The notes: a model not told the origin generated them from the sequence alone. A stretch of DNA of 64,000 bases from Deltaproteobacteria bacterium (GCA_022710585.1 JAKLGV010000009.1:1-64000), one strand, 5' to 3'. Positions 27,598-37,831 are shown, counted from the stretch's first letter. Numbers and translations are program-made.

Positions 27598-29673
27598 TTG
27601 GAAAACTTCATGCACCGTATTGATCAAAAGGAAGAATTTGAATGCGCTTATTCCTTAAACCAAAAAACAAAACGATACATCTTTGCTTTTTCATCGCTGT
27701 TTATTCTGCTTTGTCTTGCCTACGGAAACAGTTTGGATGGCGTGTGGATATTTGACGACCATCACGATATCCTGCAGAACAAGATCGTGTCTTCCTTTAC
27801 CTGGCCTGATTTCCTGCAACAAAATGTCATCAAAAATCTTTCCAGACCTGTAGTTGTTCTGAGTTTTGTTTTGAATTACCGTCTCGGCGGTTATGACATT
27901 TATAGCTACCACCTTTTTAATTTTGCCGTTCATTATGTCTCTGCCATTTTTATTTTCCTGTTCGTTTATAAAACGATGTTGCTTCCATCACTTGCTGTCC
28001 AATATCGTGCTTACGCATACTCCATTGCGCTATTAACGGCTGCGTTCTGGTGCACATCTCCTGTTCATGTAACGGTCGTAACGTACATTACCCAAAGATA
28101 TACAAGCCTTGCCGGAATGTTTTATTTTATGGCTTTGTTTTTTTTCGTCCAGGGAAGGACTGCCGGCACGAAGTCTGCGGCGATCCGGCAATACATCTTT
28201 TGTTTCATCTCAACAACCTTGGCATTTTTCTCCAAAGAAAATGCGGCCATGATACCTGTCACCATTTATTTGTATGATTTATTGCTTATCAGGGGCGCAA
28301 GTCGGGAGAATGTGCGTCAAGACCTGAAAATAGCTATCTGGCCTTTGTCGGGATTGCTGATTATCGGGATCCTTTATCTGACGACAACCGGCTTTCCGCT
28401 GGACTACTCAGCATATAACTTTACGATGAAGGAAAGGCTTCTTACGGAACCTCGGGTTATCCTTCTTTATCTGTCGCTCCTCCTTTATCCGATGCCGTCT
28501 CGATTGACGCTTGATCACGATTACGTGCTTTCTACGTCTCTCTTGAATCCCTGGACAACAGTAATTGCCATTTTAGTAATATTGGGATTAATCGGATATT
28601 CATTGAGCTGTATGCGAAAGAGACCATTGGTCGCATTCTGTATCCTGTTTTTTTTCATTAATCATGTGATTGAAAGTTCCATCATTCCTATTGAAATTGT
28701 CTGGGAATATAGAAATTACGTTCCCTCGTTATCTTTTTTTATTCTGGTGGTTCTGTTTATAATATGGGCATTTCAGTTCTTCCAGAAAAAAAAGGTAATA
28801 TTTTTTATGATAGTAGGTTGCATTGTCTTTCTTCTTATTGCTCAGTCTGATACAACCTATCGAAGAAATACATTATTTTTCTCTGAGAAACTTGTTTGGA
28901 TCGACAGTTCCTTGAAATCACCGGGCCTGAGCCGTCCGCATACCAATCTGGCATATATATATTCATTGGAAGGCGATAATAAAAAAGCATTAGCCGAAGC
29001 AGGGAAAGCAGTCACTGCAAATAAACATCCAAATGGTTTATCAAAAGCCAGAATGCTCACAAATTTAAGTGTTTATCAAATTCAGGCCAATGATCGAGAA
29101 GCGGCGTTGAAAAATGTTCGTTATGCTCTGTCGATACACCCTTATTATGACTACGGTCATGCCGCTGCAGCAATATTAATGATGCAGAAGAGAGATCTGA
29201 AGTCGGCCGCCATTTATATCTCACAAGCACTTTTATTGTCACCCGAGGACAACGGACTGCATGGAAAATACGCATTAATTCTGTTTCATCAAGGCAAGTA
29301 TAAAAAAGCCCTCACAGAAGCACGTAAAGCTCTGACCTTAAATAATAAGACTTCCGACTCTAAAATGGTAATTGCTGAAATAATGCGGCAGCAAAAATTA
29401 TATGGGAAAGCGATTTTATACTGGAATGATTACCTTCAAAGTGCCCCCAACGACCGCCGGGCCATTCTAGCTTTAATAGAGTTGTATCATTTAACCAACG
29501 AATCCGATCAAGCAAAAATCAGACTGAATTATTTGCTTGCTCTGGAGAATGGGAATTTGCAAAACCTGCTTGCTCAGAAAAATACTTACGATCATGTTTA
29601 TGCGATTGACGGGAAAGTATTGAAACCGATCATTAAAAAATTACTCTCCGAGATGGGTGAATGCTGCCAATGA
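27598..29673 (+). CDS. TMTC-like GT-C membrane protein with TPR domain
   Basis: 691 residues with about ten membrane helices (about 20-430) and C-terminal TPRs (about 440-640). The first periplasmic loop has the GT-C features GNSLDGVWIFDDHHDILQN and RPVVVLSFVLNYRLGGYD, then YHLFNFAVHY. These resemble the TMTC/O-mannosyltransferase and related bacterial families that use polyprenyl-phosphate sugars. Its place directly after the pilin gene suggests it may glycosylate the pilin; this is inference. TTG start with AGAGGGA at 27586-27592. An alternative ATG is at 27610. Confidence 0.8.
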   Translation: MENFMHRIDQKEEFECAYSLNQKTKRYIFAFSSLFILLCLAYGNSLDGVWIFDDHHDILQNKIVSSFTWPDFLQQNVIKNLSRPVVVLSFVLNYRLGGYDIYSYHLFNFAVHYVSAIFIFLFVYKTMLLPSLAVQYRAYAYSIALLTAAFWCTSPVHVTVVTYITQRYTSLAGMFYFMALFFFVQGRTAGTKSAAIRQYIFCFISTTLAFFSKENAAMIPVTIYLYDLLLIRGASRENVRQDLKIAIWPLSGLLIIGILYLTTTGFPLDYSAYNFTMKERLLTEPRVILLYLSLLLYPMPSRLTLDHDYVLSTSLLNPWTTVIAILVILGLIGYSLSCMRKRPLVAFCILFFFINHVIESSIIPIEIVWEYRNYVPSLSFFILVVLFIIWAFQFFQKKKVIFFMIVGCIVFLLIAQSDTTYRRNTLFFSEKLVWIDSSLKSPGLSRPHTNLAYIYSLEGDNKKALAEAGKAVTANKHPNGLSKARMLTNLSVYQIQANDREAALKNVRYALSIHPYYDYGHAAAAILMMQKRDLKSAAIYISQALLLSPEDNGLHGKYALILFHQGKYKKALTEARKALTLNNKTSDSKMVIAEIMRQQKLYGKAILYWNDYLQSAPNDRRAILALIELYHLTNESDQAKIRLNYLLALENGNLQNLLAQKNTYDHVYAIDGKVLKPIIKKLLSEMGECCQ

Positions 29674-29813
29674 GTCATGAATGCTTGACATATCCATTTG
29701 CGTTCTGAATTTGATATGAAGGTTCTTTCTCCTGAATCTCCATGTTGTAAGAAGCAGGGGAGATTGGAAGTTGATCCCCTGATATCATGTGATGTATTCA
29801 AAGGAAATGATAG

Positions 29814-30908
29814 ATGGTACATTTTTTCATAGGAACGAAAGCGCAGTTCATCAAGATGGCGACGGTAATGGTCGAGATGCAGAAACGCGGCATCGCTTAC
29901 CGGTATATAGACAGCGGGCAGCATGGTGAATTGACGCGTTCGTTGCGTCAGATTTTTGGCATAAAAGAACCTGATGTGAATTTAAGTAAAGATGGCCGTG
30001 ATATTACGACCATGAGTGCCGCGGTAAAATGGACGTTCCGGCTTTGGAGCTATTGTATTTTTAACAAGAAATGGTTACGCGAAAATGTATTTTCCGATGG
30101 AGGGATCTGTCTGGTTCATGGCGACACCCTGAGTACTTTACTGGGGCTGAAGATGGCCAAAGCGGCGGGACTTGCGGTAGGGCATGTTGAAGCCGGTTTA
30201 CGGAGTTATAATTATTTTAATCCGTTTCCCGAAGAACTGATAAGATTGTACTGCATGAAGCGCTGCGATGTTTTATTTGCTCCTTCTCAAGAAGCCTTGC
30301 AGAACCTTTGTAAAATGAGGATTGCCGGAGAGATTGTGCCGGTGGACGGTAACACGGTTGTCGATGCGTTGCGTCTTGTTGAAAAAGCGAAAGTAACGGT
30401 TAAAATACCGTCGGAACCGTATGCCCTTGCTGCATGTCATCGTCTCGAAACGATAACCAATCGCCAGCGATTGGAAAAGATTGTTGACCTCTTGAATCGC
30501 GTATCAAGTGAGATGAAGGTCATATTTGTAACCCATAAACCGACTCAGCAGTATCTGGAAAAATTCGATTTGAAAAATAAAATTTCATCCAGGGTGGATG
30601 TTTTCGGAATGCAGGATTACATGAATTTTACGGCACTGATGCGGAATGCAAAAATGGTTCTTGCGGATGGTGGGAGCATTCAGGAGGAATGCAGATACCT
30701 TAACAAACCATGCCTGATATTGCGGAATAAAACTGAAAGGCCCGATGGCCTGGGAAAGAACGCGATGCTGTGGGAGTTTAAAACGGAAATGTTAAATGCA
30801 TTTCTGGAAAAAATACAAAATGTTAATTATCCTGAAGAGGAATTACCGAAACCTTCCAAGCAGATAGTCGAGTATTTAGCGAAACATTATGCTCAGAGTA
30901 TGGCGTAA
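29814..30908 (+). CDS. UDP-N-acetylglucosamine 2-epimerase family protein
   Basis: 364-residue member of the WecB/NeuC/WbpI epimerase fold (GT-B-like). Motifs seen: FIGTKAQFIKM at the N-terminus, LVHGDTLSTLLG (about 99-110), GHVEAGLRSYNYFNPFPEEL with the catalytic acids, LAACHRLET, and LADGGSIQEE. It would epimerise C2 of UDP-GlcNAc or a derivative to the manno form. The motif usually ending PEExNR is PEELIRLY here. It is the only plus-strand gene of the polysaccharide block and ends convergently with it. Confidence 0.85.
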   Translation: MVHFFIGTKAQFIKMATVMVEMQKRGIAYRYIDSGQHGELTRSLRQIFGIKEPDVNLSKDGRDITTMSAAVKWTFRLWSYCIFNKKWLRENVFSDGGICLVHGDTLSTLLGLKMAKAAGLAVGHVEAGLRSYNYFNPFPEELIRLYCMKRCDVLFAPSQEALQNLCKMRIAGEIVPVDGNTVVDALRLVEKAKVTVKIPSEPYALAACHRLETITNRQRLEKIVDLLNRVSSEMKVIFVTHKPTQQYLEKFDLKNKISSRVDVFGMQDYMNFTALMRNAKMVLADGGSIQEECRYLNKPCLILRNKTERPDGLGKNAMLWEFKTEMLNAFLEKIQNVNYPEEELPKPSKQIVEYLAKHYAQSMA

Positions 30909-30989
30909 TCTGTGTTCAATATTTAATTTATCTAAGAAAAGCTCAATAATTTATCATAAAACTATATTGTTTATTTCAAGAGAAAGTAT

Positions 30990-32111
30990 TTAAAATCTTG
31001 ATTTTTTAATACAAGTGCCAAAAAAATCTTCAAGTTTTTTCCCTTGCTTAATCCATGTCGGCACTTCCAAGGTCAACTCAACAGGGTTATCAATTTGTCG
31101 ACTTAAAACTGCCGCAAGCTCTTCGGCATTTTCAGGTTCAAACAGATTTTCCGGCTTATCTTTTAACAATTCCAGCATTGAACCGGTTGCTGCGGCTACG
31201 ACAGGTACGCAGCAAGCAACGCTTTCATAGAATTTCTGAGGGAAGCAATATTTGCCGAAAGACGACTCGCGATTACATATTACTGAAATATTGAGAGCGG
31301 ATAGAAAAATAGGAACCTTTTCAGACGGCAACATTCCCAGATAATGAATTCGACTGTTTTTGGGAAGAGCAAGTCCTTTATCGCAGAAGCCGGCCAATGC
31401 AAGGTGAACGTCCAAACGTTCTTTTGAAATTATTTCAAAAGCCTTGAAGAGTGTCTCAATCCCGCGAGATTTTGAAATAGCACCTGCGGTGCCGATTAAA
31501 ATACCGTCACGCGGAAGTCCTAAGTCACTGCGACAACTTTCTTGATCCATAGGATGAAATTGGCCTTTGGGAACGGCATTTTCAATAACTTCGATCGGAC
31601 AAGTACAGTTGCTAGTTTCACGAACATAACGTGCCAGTGGATGACTGACACAGGTAATGCCATCGGCGCAACGCAGTGCGTGACGAAAAGCCTGCGTCAT
31701 TCCAGGAAGTTTTGTGACCGGGAAACTTTCGAAATTGTCGTACAAATCGATGACCAGAGATGCTCCTAATCTTTTGGCGATACGTGTTCCCAGGATCGCA
31801 TGCAGCGCATCCGAACAGGCCCAAACCAAATCAGGATGGAAATCTTCAGTGATATTATCGATCGTGTGCCAATAGCTTTTTGAACCCCAGGACAATAGCC
31901 TTTTAAAGTTCAACGTATGCCAGGCAACCTGCGCGTTTTCCACGACATCATCGCGTCTGCCTTCATCACGAGACCGGTAACTGAGACAGATTCCCGTAAC
32001 GTCATGTCCAGCAGCAGCCAGCGAAAGCGGCAGTTCCCGAAGACGGCCGAAACGATCATCGATCAGATCCAGATTTGTATATTGACGCTTGGTAAGAATG
32101 AGAATGCGCAT
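30990..32111 (-). CDS. Glycosyltransferase family 4
   Basis: 373-residue GT-B glycosyltransferase. The N-terminal domain has an RELPLSLAAAGHDVTG acceptor helix. The donor domain has GTAGAISKSRGIETL and the PQKFYESVACCVPVVAAATG segment, in place of the usual EX7E acidic motif. It is last in the minus-strand polysaccharide operon and starts two bases after the preceding gene. Confidence 0.88.
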   Translation of the reverse strand: MRILILTKRQYTNLDLIDDRFGRLRELPLSLAAAGHDVTGICLSYRSRDEGRRDDVVENAQVAWHTLNFKRLLSWGSKSYWHTIDNITEDFHPDLVWACSDALHAILGTRIAKRLGASLVIDLYDNFESFPVTKLPGMTQAFRHALRCADGITCVSHPLARYVRETSNCTCPIEVIENAVPKGQFHPMDQESCRSDLGLPRDGILIGTAGAISKSRGIETLFKAFEIISKERLDVHLALAGFCDKGLALPKNSRIHYLGMLPSEKVPIFLSALNISVICNRESSFGKYCFPQKFYESVACCVPVVAAATGSMLELLKDKPENLFEPENAEELAAVLSRQIDNPVELTLEVPTWIKQGKKLEDFFGTCIKKSRF

Positions 32112-32113
32112 TA

Positions 32114-32992
32114 TTAATTACGATTATAATGATGCAGAAGAAAATGCTTTCGCAACGACTGTCCCCATGCCTTTATGGGAACTAAGGACCGGTATCTAGC
32201 TATTCGTACAATGGCGCGTGTGGTAAATGTCACGATTCTTCCGAAATAGAAAAGAGGTATCTCCCATTGTTTTCTGGCAAGTTTGCGCACCAATAAAAGA
32301 TGACCGTATGTCATATGGTATTCATAAAAATAACCGCCCTGACGACTGGAACCTACTCCTTCATGTTGAACTGTGGCTTCGTTTACACAGGCAATCTTCC
32401 AATCTGATGATCGTATGCGCCAGTTAAGCTCAACATCCTCCCCGTACATAAAAAATTCCTCATTAAATAAGGCATCTCCAATGATTCTTTGATCAACGAG
32501 GAGGCAGCAGCCAGTCAGATAATGAAATGACCCGATTACAGGACGGAAAAACATCAGACCAGTTAGGCGATGATACCAAAAGCCTTTCAACTGTTGATAA
32601 CCAACGTCAATCACTGGCGCAGCTAGTGCCACTCTTTTATTTTCTTGCATGAATTTAAGCAATTGCGAAAGCATCCCAGGCGTTGCTTCCGCATCGTTAT
32701 TAATTAGAAGATAGTAACGGTGCGGTTGATTTTTCTCCAACCAGCGTAAGGCGTCGTTGACGCCTTTTGCAAAACCAAGATTATGTTGGTTGATGATTCG
32801 ATGTACAGTCAATGGCGCATGTCTTTGGCTAAAATTATCCAGCGCTGCTTTTAACTGCGCATTGGCATTCTGATCGCCTGAATTATCGACGATCATGACG
32901 GTATCAAGCCCCTGATCCATCAGAGAGGCAAGGCAGGTCATTGTCTTGCTGCTTCCAAAATAATCAAGAATTATTGCACAAACTGTGAGCAT
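32114..32992 (-). CDS. Glycosyltransferase family 2, WbbL (rhamnosyltransferase)-like
   Basis: GT-A glycosyltransferase of about 292 residues. Motifs: VMIVDNSGD, NQHNLGFAKGVNDALRWL, the DxD-equivalent LLINNDAEATPGML, and EEFFMYGEDVELNWRIR. This pattern is shared with dTDP-rhamnose transferases such as WbbL, but the donor is not certain. The ATG at 32992 is preferred over a TTG at 33010; neither has a clear ribosome site. Confidence 0.88.
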   Translation of the reverse strand: MLTVCAIILDYFGSSKTMTCLASLMDQGLDTVMIVDNSGDQNANAQLKAALDNFSQRHAPLTVHRIINQHNLGFAKGVNDALRWLEKNQPHRYYLLINNDAEATPGMLSQLLKFMQENKRVALAAPVIDVGYQQLKGFWYHRLTGLMFFRPVIGSFHYLTGCCLLVDQRIIGDALFNEEFFMYGEDVELNWRIRSSDWKIACVNEATVQHEGVGSSRQGGYFYEYHMTYGHLLLVRKLARKQWEIPLFYFGRIVTFTTRAIVRIARYRSLVPIKAWGQSLRKHFLLHHYNRN

Positions 32993-33020
32993 TTTAAATT
33001 TAAGTTTCAATTACTGTTGG

Positions 33021-34331
33021 TCATTTTAGAATATTAAGCAATTTTTCACTTTGTAATTTTCTGGAAAACTCACTTATATTTTCTATGATTATTTTCTTGC
33101 TTAAGCAAGAATTGTTGTATTTGGCAGAACTAATGATTTTCAATTCTTCAGCAATTTTTTCTAAATCTGATCCAAGGCATTTTCCTCTGCCCGTGCTTTT
33201 GCATATAACACCCACTGAAGAGTTTTCATCGATTCCAATACCAATAATCGGAGGACCGGCGAACAGATATTCGAAAAGTTTTCCTGTCAGAATACCTTTG
33301 ACTTCTTTTGATTCAGACTCTAAAAAGAGCAACATATTGGCATCTCTCTGCATTTGTAATGCCTGTTGCCGCGGTAAAAAACCAGCATATTCTACAAAAT
33401 CTTCCACTTGATTTATATGTGCAAGTTGCTTGACATCAGAATTACTGCCACAAAAAATAATCTTCAAAAATTCTGGACGAACTTGCTTCTGCATATGGAG
33501 TTTATGCACTGCTTTAAAAAGCGGTGTTGGATCCCTTTGGCCTGGATAAATAGACCCCGTATAAACAATACGAAAAACATTATCTTGGGGGAAAATATTT
33601 TCTTTAGGAAGGCTTGCGTAATCCTCTGGATCAAAGCCGTTATAAATTACGTGAACTTTATTTCCGTATTTCTCACGTAAAATTTCGGCAAGAGGTTCAG
33701 AAACTGTTGTAATGGCATCTGCTAAGCGCGACCATTGATTTTCCATCATCCTTTCTAATGATCGAAAACCGGGAATACCTGGATACATATGATTATCTGT
33801 CCACAAATCTCGCCAATCTGTGATCCAATAGGAAGCCCTGCCAGATTTCTTTAATTTATAACCCGGGCGATGCACACCGTAAGGCCACGCTGTGCTGACG
33901 ACCAGATCCCAATGTTGATGCCTGACTGCCTTGTAAGCGACTCTACCCCATAAATCTAGAACGTCTGGCATACGGCAACCCGAAAAAATACCGTAGCGGT
34001 GTAAAAACTCAATCAATATTTTGTAAATCAAATCTTTCATCGACATTGATCCATGACGAATTTTGTTGGCTTTCCTATGGGACGAATGTGTATCTGAAGG
34101 TTTTCTTTTGCCGAATATAGATGATAAAATTGACCAGATAGGTATTGGTACTTCTAAAACTTGAAAGCCATTGATAGGTTGTGGCGCATCTTGAGGACCA
34201 ACAATTTTGGGTACGGTAAGGACAGTCACATCGTGACCTGACCTTGACCAATATTTTGCCCATGAATAAGGCCGATGTGATGCTATGGAATTTTGCGGAG
34301 GAAAAGCTTTTGTTATAATAAGAATTTTCAA
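33021..34331 (-). CDS. Glycosyltransferase family 4
   Basis: 436-residue GT-B glycosyltransferase starting MKILIITKAFPPQNSIASHRPYSWA. It resembles WbuB-type aminosugar transferases at its N-terminus and has DAITTVSEPLAEILREKYG, FRIVYTGSIYPGQRDP and GKLFEYLFAGPPIIGIG in the donor domain. This arrangement is typical of O-antigen clusters with acetamidino-sugars. The coding sequence is AT-rich compared with the genes before 27 kb. Confidence 0.88.
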   Translation of the reverse strand: MKILIITKAFPPQNSIASHRPYSWAKYWSRSGHDVTVLTVPKIVGPQDAPQPINGFQVLEVPIPIWSILSSIFGKRKPSDTHSSHRKANKIRHGSMSMKDLIYKILIEFLHRYGIFSGCRMPDVLDLWGRVAYKAVRHQHWDLVVSTAWPYGVHRPGYKLKKSGRASYWITDWRDLWTDNHMYPGIPGFRSLERMMENQWSRLADAITTVSEPLAEILREKYGNKVHVIYNGFDPEDYASLPKENIFPQDNVFRIVYTGSIYPGQRDPTPLFKAVHKLHMQKQVRPEFLKIIFCGSNSDVKQLAHINQVEDFVEYAGFLPRQQALQMQRDANMLLFLESESKEVKGILTGKLFEYLFAGPPIIGIGIDENSSVGVICKSTGRGKCLGSDLEKIAEELKIISSAKYNNSCLSKKIIIENISEFSRKLQSEKLLNILK

Positions 34332-34400
34332 AGTTTATCCAAATTCAAGCTGAAAACATTTTTGACATTATTAGCATACCTTCGTCGAGCAATATTACTT

Positions 34401-35207
34401 TTATACCGCGGGTTTTCGTGTGATAAATAATTCTGAATGTGTTTCCGTTTGATCGCGTCCCTCGATTCCTGCGCATACATTACGGATACGATGATATGTC
34501 GTCTCAAGTCCAGTGGCGCTTTTAATCAAGTCCATGATATCTGTGCCCCAATCTGTGAATACAAGTGAACCTTCTGGGTCTATGGGATTGCCATGATAAT
34601 GCGGTTCAATGATATGAATGATTTCCCCCTCGATGTATTTTGTTCTAGTCACACTGTGTATTCGTCCGGCGATAGGAACGGTAAATATATGGGCGCCGCC
34701 CGGCTTCAGTGTGCGCACAACCTCTTTAAATGCTCTTCCCGGGTCAGGGATGTGCTCAAATACGTCCTGGGTCAGCACCAAGTCAAAGGTGTCATTTCCA
34801 AAAGTCTGGTTCTGAAGATCCTCGCATCTGAAACCATCTTTTTCTATTCCGGTTGGTACGTCAGGCCAGTAAAATGTCGGAATATAGTTCTTACATACAT
34901 TAGCGAACATTTGGAAGCTGGCTCCGGATGGTGATGATTCATGGATGGACATTCGTTCCCATCCGGGAAATTGGTCGTTCATGATGCTGACAAGCGCTCG
35001 CTGGCGACCAACGCTGCCACATCGAATGCAAACGAGTTTTTCGCCACCCAGATGAACTGCATGAAGTCCGCTTGACTTGCATATGCAGCAATAGCAACTG
35101 CGATACCGTCCTCGACTTCGGATAAAACGGCTGACCATTCGGATAGTATGGTTCTTCCGAATCAAGCTCATAAGTTTAAAACCGAGGCTGGAAATATGAA
35201 AACCCAT
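34401..35207 (-). CDS. SAM-dependent methyltransferase with Cys-rich N-terminus
   Basis: 268 residues. The N-terminal 55 residues carry paired cysteines (CYCCICKSSG and LVCIRCGSVGRQRAL) that look like a zinc ribbon. The Methyltransf_11 core follows with FGNDTFDLVLTQDVFEHIPDPG and TLKPGGAHIFTVPI. A canonical motif I is weak. Probably acts on a sugar in the polysaccharide; the exact target is unknown. Confidence 0.82.
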   Translation of the reverse strand: MGFHISSLGFKLMSLIRKNHTIRMVSRFIRSRGRYRSCYCCICKSSGLHAVHLGGEKLVCIRCGSVGRQRALVSIMNDQFPGWERMSIHESSPSGASFQMFANVCKNYIPTFYWPDVPTGIEKDGFRCEDLQNQTFGNDTFDLVLTQDVFEHIPDPGRAFKEVVRTLKPGGAHIFTVPIAGRIHSVTRTKYIEGEIIHIIEPHYHGNPIDPEGSLVFTDWGTDIMDLIKSATGLETTYHRIRNVCAGIEGRDQTETHSELFITRKPAV

Positions 35208-35237
35208 AAATCATCATTTTTTAGATATTAAAAAATA

Positions 35238-36380
35238 TCAAACAATCTTTTTGTTGAGAAAACGATAGACCTTACGTAAACCGTGAAATAACAATGTCTT
35301 CTTTACCCGACCATAAGGTGCGTAGTCCCAATAGGTCTTTTTAGGCAAATGAAGAAGAGTATCTAACTGATCTTGAGACAAATCTAATTTTTTTAGTACA
35401 TAGGTAGTGTCTTCCTTCTGCAATTCAAGAGGGTAGGATGGTTTAGTCAATTCTTCTAATGCCACGCTCCTTATCATTTCACCCGCACAGATGAGGCTGG
35501 AAAAATGAGATTTACGTTTGTCATAACCGAACTTAAGCGGCAACCAGTAACCCTGGTACCAACGCGTATATATTGATTCGTAATGCTTACCGCCATAATA
35601 TTTCCAAGACAATTCTTTTTCGAGTACCGGTATAGCATCTTTTTTTGAATAGTCGATGTAATCAAGCAGGTTAATAAACCTTTTATTATATGTTTGTAAA
35701 AGAAAATCAATGAAACTTAAATGAGGAAAGCTCTTCAATTGAACAGATCCGAAGCATTTTTGAATATTTTTTATGTACCCCCAATCAAAATGACCTTGTG
35801 ACCACGTGGTAGGAAGATGAGATTCTGTTCTTGCATTATAACCCGTGATTATTTTTTTGACTCCAATCATCATAGCCGTATTGACCATGGCTGCTACGAT
35901 GGCATGATCACTGGGGATTTCCGAATCAGGCGTAGATGCCTTCAGAAATGATAGCTGGAGGTCTTTGAATTCGTTCCAATCCAGCACAATAGTATGCAGA
36001 TCAATCTGAAGTTTGCGACAGATATTTTCGATGTTCTTTATTGCAAGTTCTGAATCCCAACCATTATCGAGGTGAACAGCTAGAGGGCGAAGTCCCATTT
36101 CTTTAACTTTATAGGCGACAAAAGTGCTGTCCACCCCGCCACTGACACCGATGACGCAGTCATACGGTTTGTTTTGATTATTCTCTTTGATTCTGTTAGC
36201 GATTTCAGCTAATTTATTTTTACCTTCCTCTCCAGTCGGAATCTTTCTTGATGTCATATGCTCATATGTGTGACAATGATTACAAATTCCGTTCTCATCA
36301 AAAAAAATATCGGGGTCCGTGGTGTCCATAACACATCGGGTGCACATCTTATTATTTTTGTCGTCTATAATTTGTTCCAT
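35238..36380 (-). CDS. N-acetyl sugar amidotransferase, WbpG/WbuX family
   Basis: About 380 residues. N-terminal zinc-binding cysteines (CTRC at 13-16, CNHC at 33-36) and the PP-loop SGGVDS (80-85) define the family that turns an N-acetyl group into an acetamidino group, using ammonia from the partner HisH/HisF-like proteins encoded upstream. ATG at 36378-36380 with AAGGTGA before it; an upstream open extension overlaps the HisF-like gene and is rejected. Related systems make ManNAc3NAmA in P. aeruginosa and FucNAm in E. coli. Confidence 0.9.
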   Translation of the reverse strand: MEQIIDDKNNKMCTRCVMDTTDPDIFFDENGICNHCHTYEHMTSRKIPTGEEGKNKLAEIANRIKENNQNKPYDCVIGVSGGVDSTFVAYKVKEMGLRPLAVHLDNGWDSELAIKNIENICRKLQIDLHTIVLDWNEFKDLQLSFLKASTPDSEIPSDHAIVAAMVNTAMMIGVKKIITGYNARTESHLPTTWSQGHFDWGYIKNIQKCFGSVQLKSFPHLSFIDFLLQTYNKRFINLLDYIDYSKKDAIPVLEKELSWKYYGGKHYESIYTRWYQGYWLPLKFGYDKRKSHFSSLICAGEMIRSVALEELTKPSYPLELQKEDTTYVLKKLDLSQDQLDTLLHLPKKTYWDYAPYGRVKKTLLFHGLRKVYRFLNKKIV

Positions 36381-36385
36381 TAAAT

Positions 36386-37147
36386 TCACCTTGCCATATC
36401 CTTTAGCTCCGCTTCCGATGGATAGCTGATTAAAACCGCACGATGCGGTCCTTGAAAAACAAACATACTCCCAGCGCCTGCAGCGGATGCACCACCCTGG
36501 TGAACTGCTGCATTCAAATCCAATATTGTCCCAGCGCCTCCGCAAGCTACTACGGGAATCTTTATAACGGAGGTGATGCGCTTTATTATATCAATGTCAT
36601 ATCCTTTCATCCTGCCGTCTTGATCAATCGAACAAAGAATCAGCTCACCAGCGCCTTGCTTTTCCATGATTTTTGCGAATTCAACAGGATTCAAACCTGT
36701 AGATTTCTTTCCCCTGTGTAATCGCACCTCATATTTGCCGAGCAAGTTTTTCTTAACATCAATGGATACAACGGTGCTCTGATTGCCTGCAAAATTGGCA
36801 ATAGCGCGGATGAATGTTGGATCTTCAATTGCGCGCGTATTGACGATGATCTTTTCGATCCCAAGTCCAAGTATGGTCTTGACATCATCTATATTCCGCA
36901 CGCCCCCGCCGTATCCCAAAGGCATAAATGCTTCACTGGCCAGTTTCTCAATGAGTTCAAAAGGCGGTCGTTTGTTTTCAACGGTTGCAGTTATGTCTAA
37001 GATTACCAATTCATCAACCTCTTTATCATTGAATATTTTGACAATATTCATTGGATCGCCGAGATATTTTTCATCCCCGAATTTAATCGTCTTAACCAAG
37101 CCGTTATTACGCAGTAAAAGACAGGGAATGACGCGAGGGATCAGCAT
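36386..37147 (-). CDS. HisF-like (WbuZ-type) cyclase subunit for sugar amidination
   Basis: 253-residue TIM barrel of the HisF family: VIPCLLLRNNGLVKTIKF, LGYGGGVRNIDDVKTIL, AGELILCSIDQDGRMKGYD and VACGGAGTI. It lies in a three-gene set with the HisH-like glutaminase and the WbpG-like amidotransferase, not with histidine genes, so it serves sugar amidination by channelling ammonia. It overlaps the HisH-like gene by seven bases. Confidence 0.9.
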   Translation of the reverse strand: MLIPRVIPCLLLRNNGLVKTIKFGDEKYLGDPMNIVKIFNDKEVDELVILDITATVENKRPPFELIEKLASEAFMPLGYGGGVRNIDDVKTILGLGIEKIIVNTRAIEDPTFIRAIANFAGNQSTVVSIDVKKNLLGKYEVRLHRGKKSTGLNPVEFAKIMEKQGAGELILCSIDQDGRMKGYDIDIIKRITSVIKIPVVACGGAGTILDLNAAVHQGGASAAGAGSMFVFQGPHRAVLISYPSEAELKDMAR

Positions 37148-37764
37148 AACTCTTGCTCTGCAAAATTTTTTAACAGCTGCATGCCAAACTTGTGACTTTT
37201 TTCCGGATGAAACTGAACGCCCAATATATTATTTTTCGCAACTGCCGAAGCGAAATTGAAGCCGTAATGTGTTGTTGCCAAAATATTTTTGGGATTTGCA
37301 CAAACAACATGATAGGAGTGGACGAAATAGAAACGACTGGTCTCCTTCAAATCAGCAAGTAAACGGTGATTCTGTTTGAAAGTAATTTGATTCCATCCCA
37401 TATGTGGTATTTTCAAATCTGAGTCTTCACCGTCAAATTTGAATTTAATCGTCTCTGCATCCAACCATCCCAAACCGGGTAATTGTCCTTCCTCACTTCT
37501 CTTGCTTAATAACTGCATGCCAAGACACACCCCCAAAATGGGTATTCTCTCATTGATAACACGTTTTTCAATTATCGATATTAAATTACGGGATTTCAAT
37601 CTTTCCATTCCAGCATCAAATGAACCAACACCCGGCAGAATTAATTTGTCTGCTTTTTTAATACACTCCTGATCTGAGGAAACCTTGGCTTCAGCACCGA
37701 CTTTCTTTAACATGTTAAGCATGGATCCCAGATTACCTAAACCATAGTCAATGATGATAATCAT
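37141..37764 (-). CDS. HisH-like (WbuY-type) glutamine amidotransferase
   Basis: 207-residue class I glutaminase: MIIIIDYGLGNLGSML, oxyanion LPGVGSFD, nucleophile Cys80 in GVCLGMQLL, and the C-terminal HPEKS with catalytic His and Glu. It releases ammonia for the WbpG-like enzyme via the HisF-like partner. First of the trio in transcription order. Confidence 0.9.
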   Translation of the reverse strand: MIIIIDYGLGNLGSMLNMLKKVGAEAKVSSDQECIKKADKLILPGVGSFDAGMERLKSRNLISIIEKRVINERIPILGVCLGMQLLSKRSEEGQLPGLGWLDAETIKFKFDGEDSDLKIPHMGWNQITFKQNHRLLADLKETSRFYFVHSYHVVCANPKNILATTHYGFNFASAVAKNNILGVQFHPEKSHKFGMQLLKNFAEQELC

Positions 37765-37831
37765 TTAATACGCCTTGGAGTTTAATGAACGGATAATAAA
37801 AGTATTTTGATAAAATGAATGATTTGCATTA

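Noticed and set aside
36381-36545. N-terminal extension of the WbpG-like frame
   Set aside because: It overlaps the HisF-like coding sequence and lacks family similarity; the ATG at 36380 has a good ribosome site.
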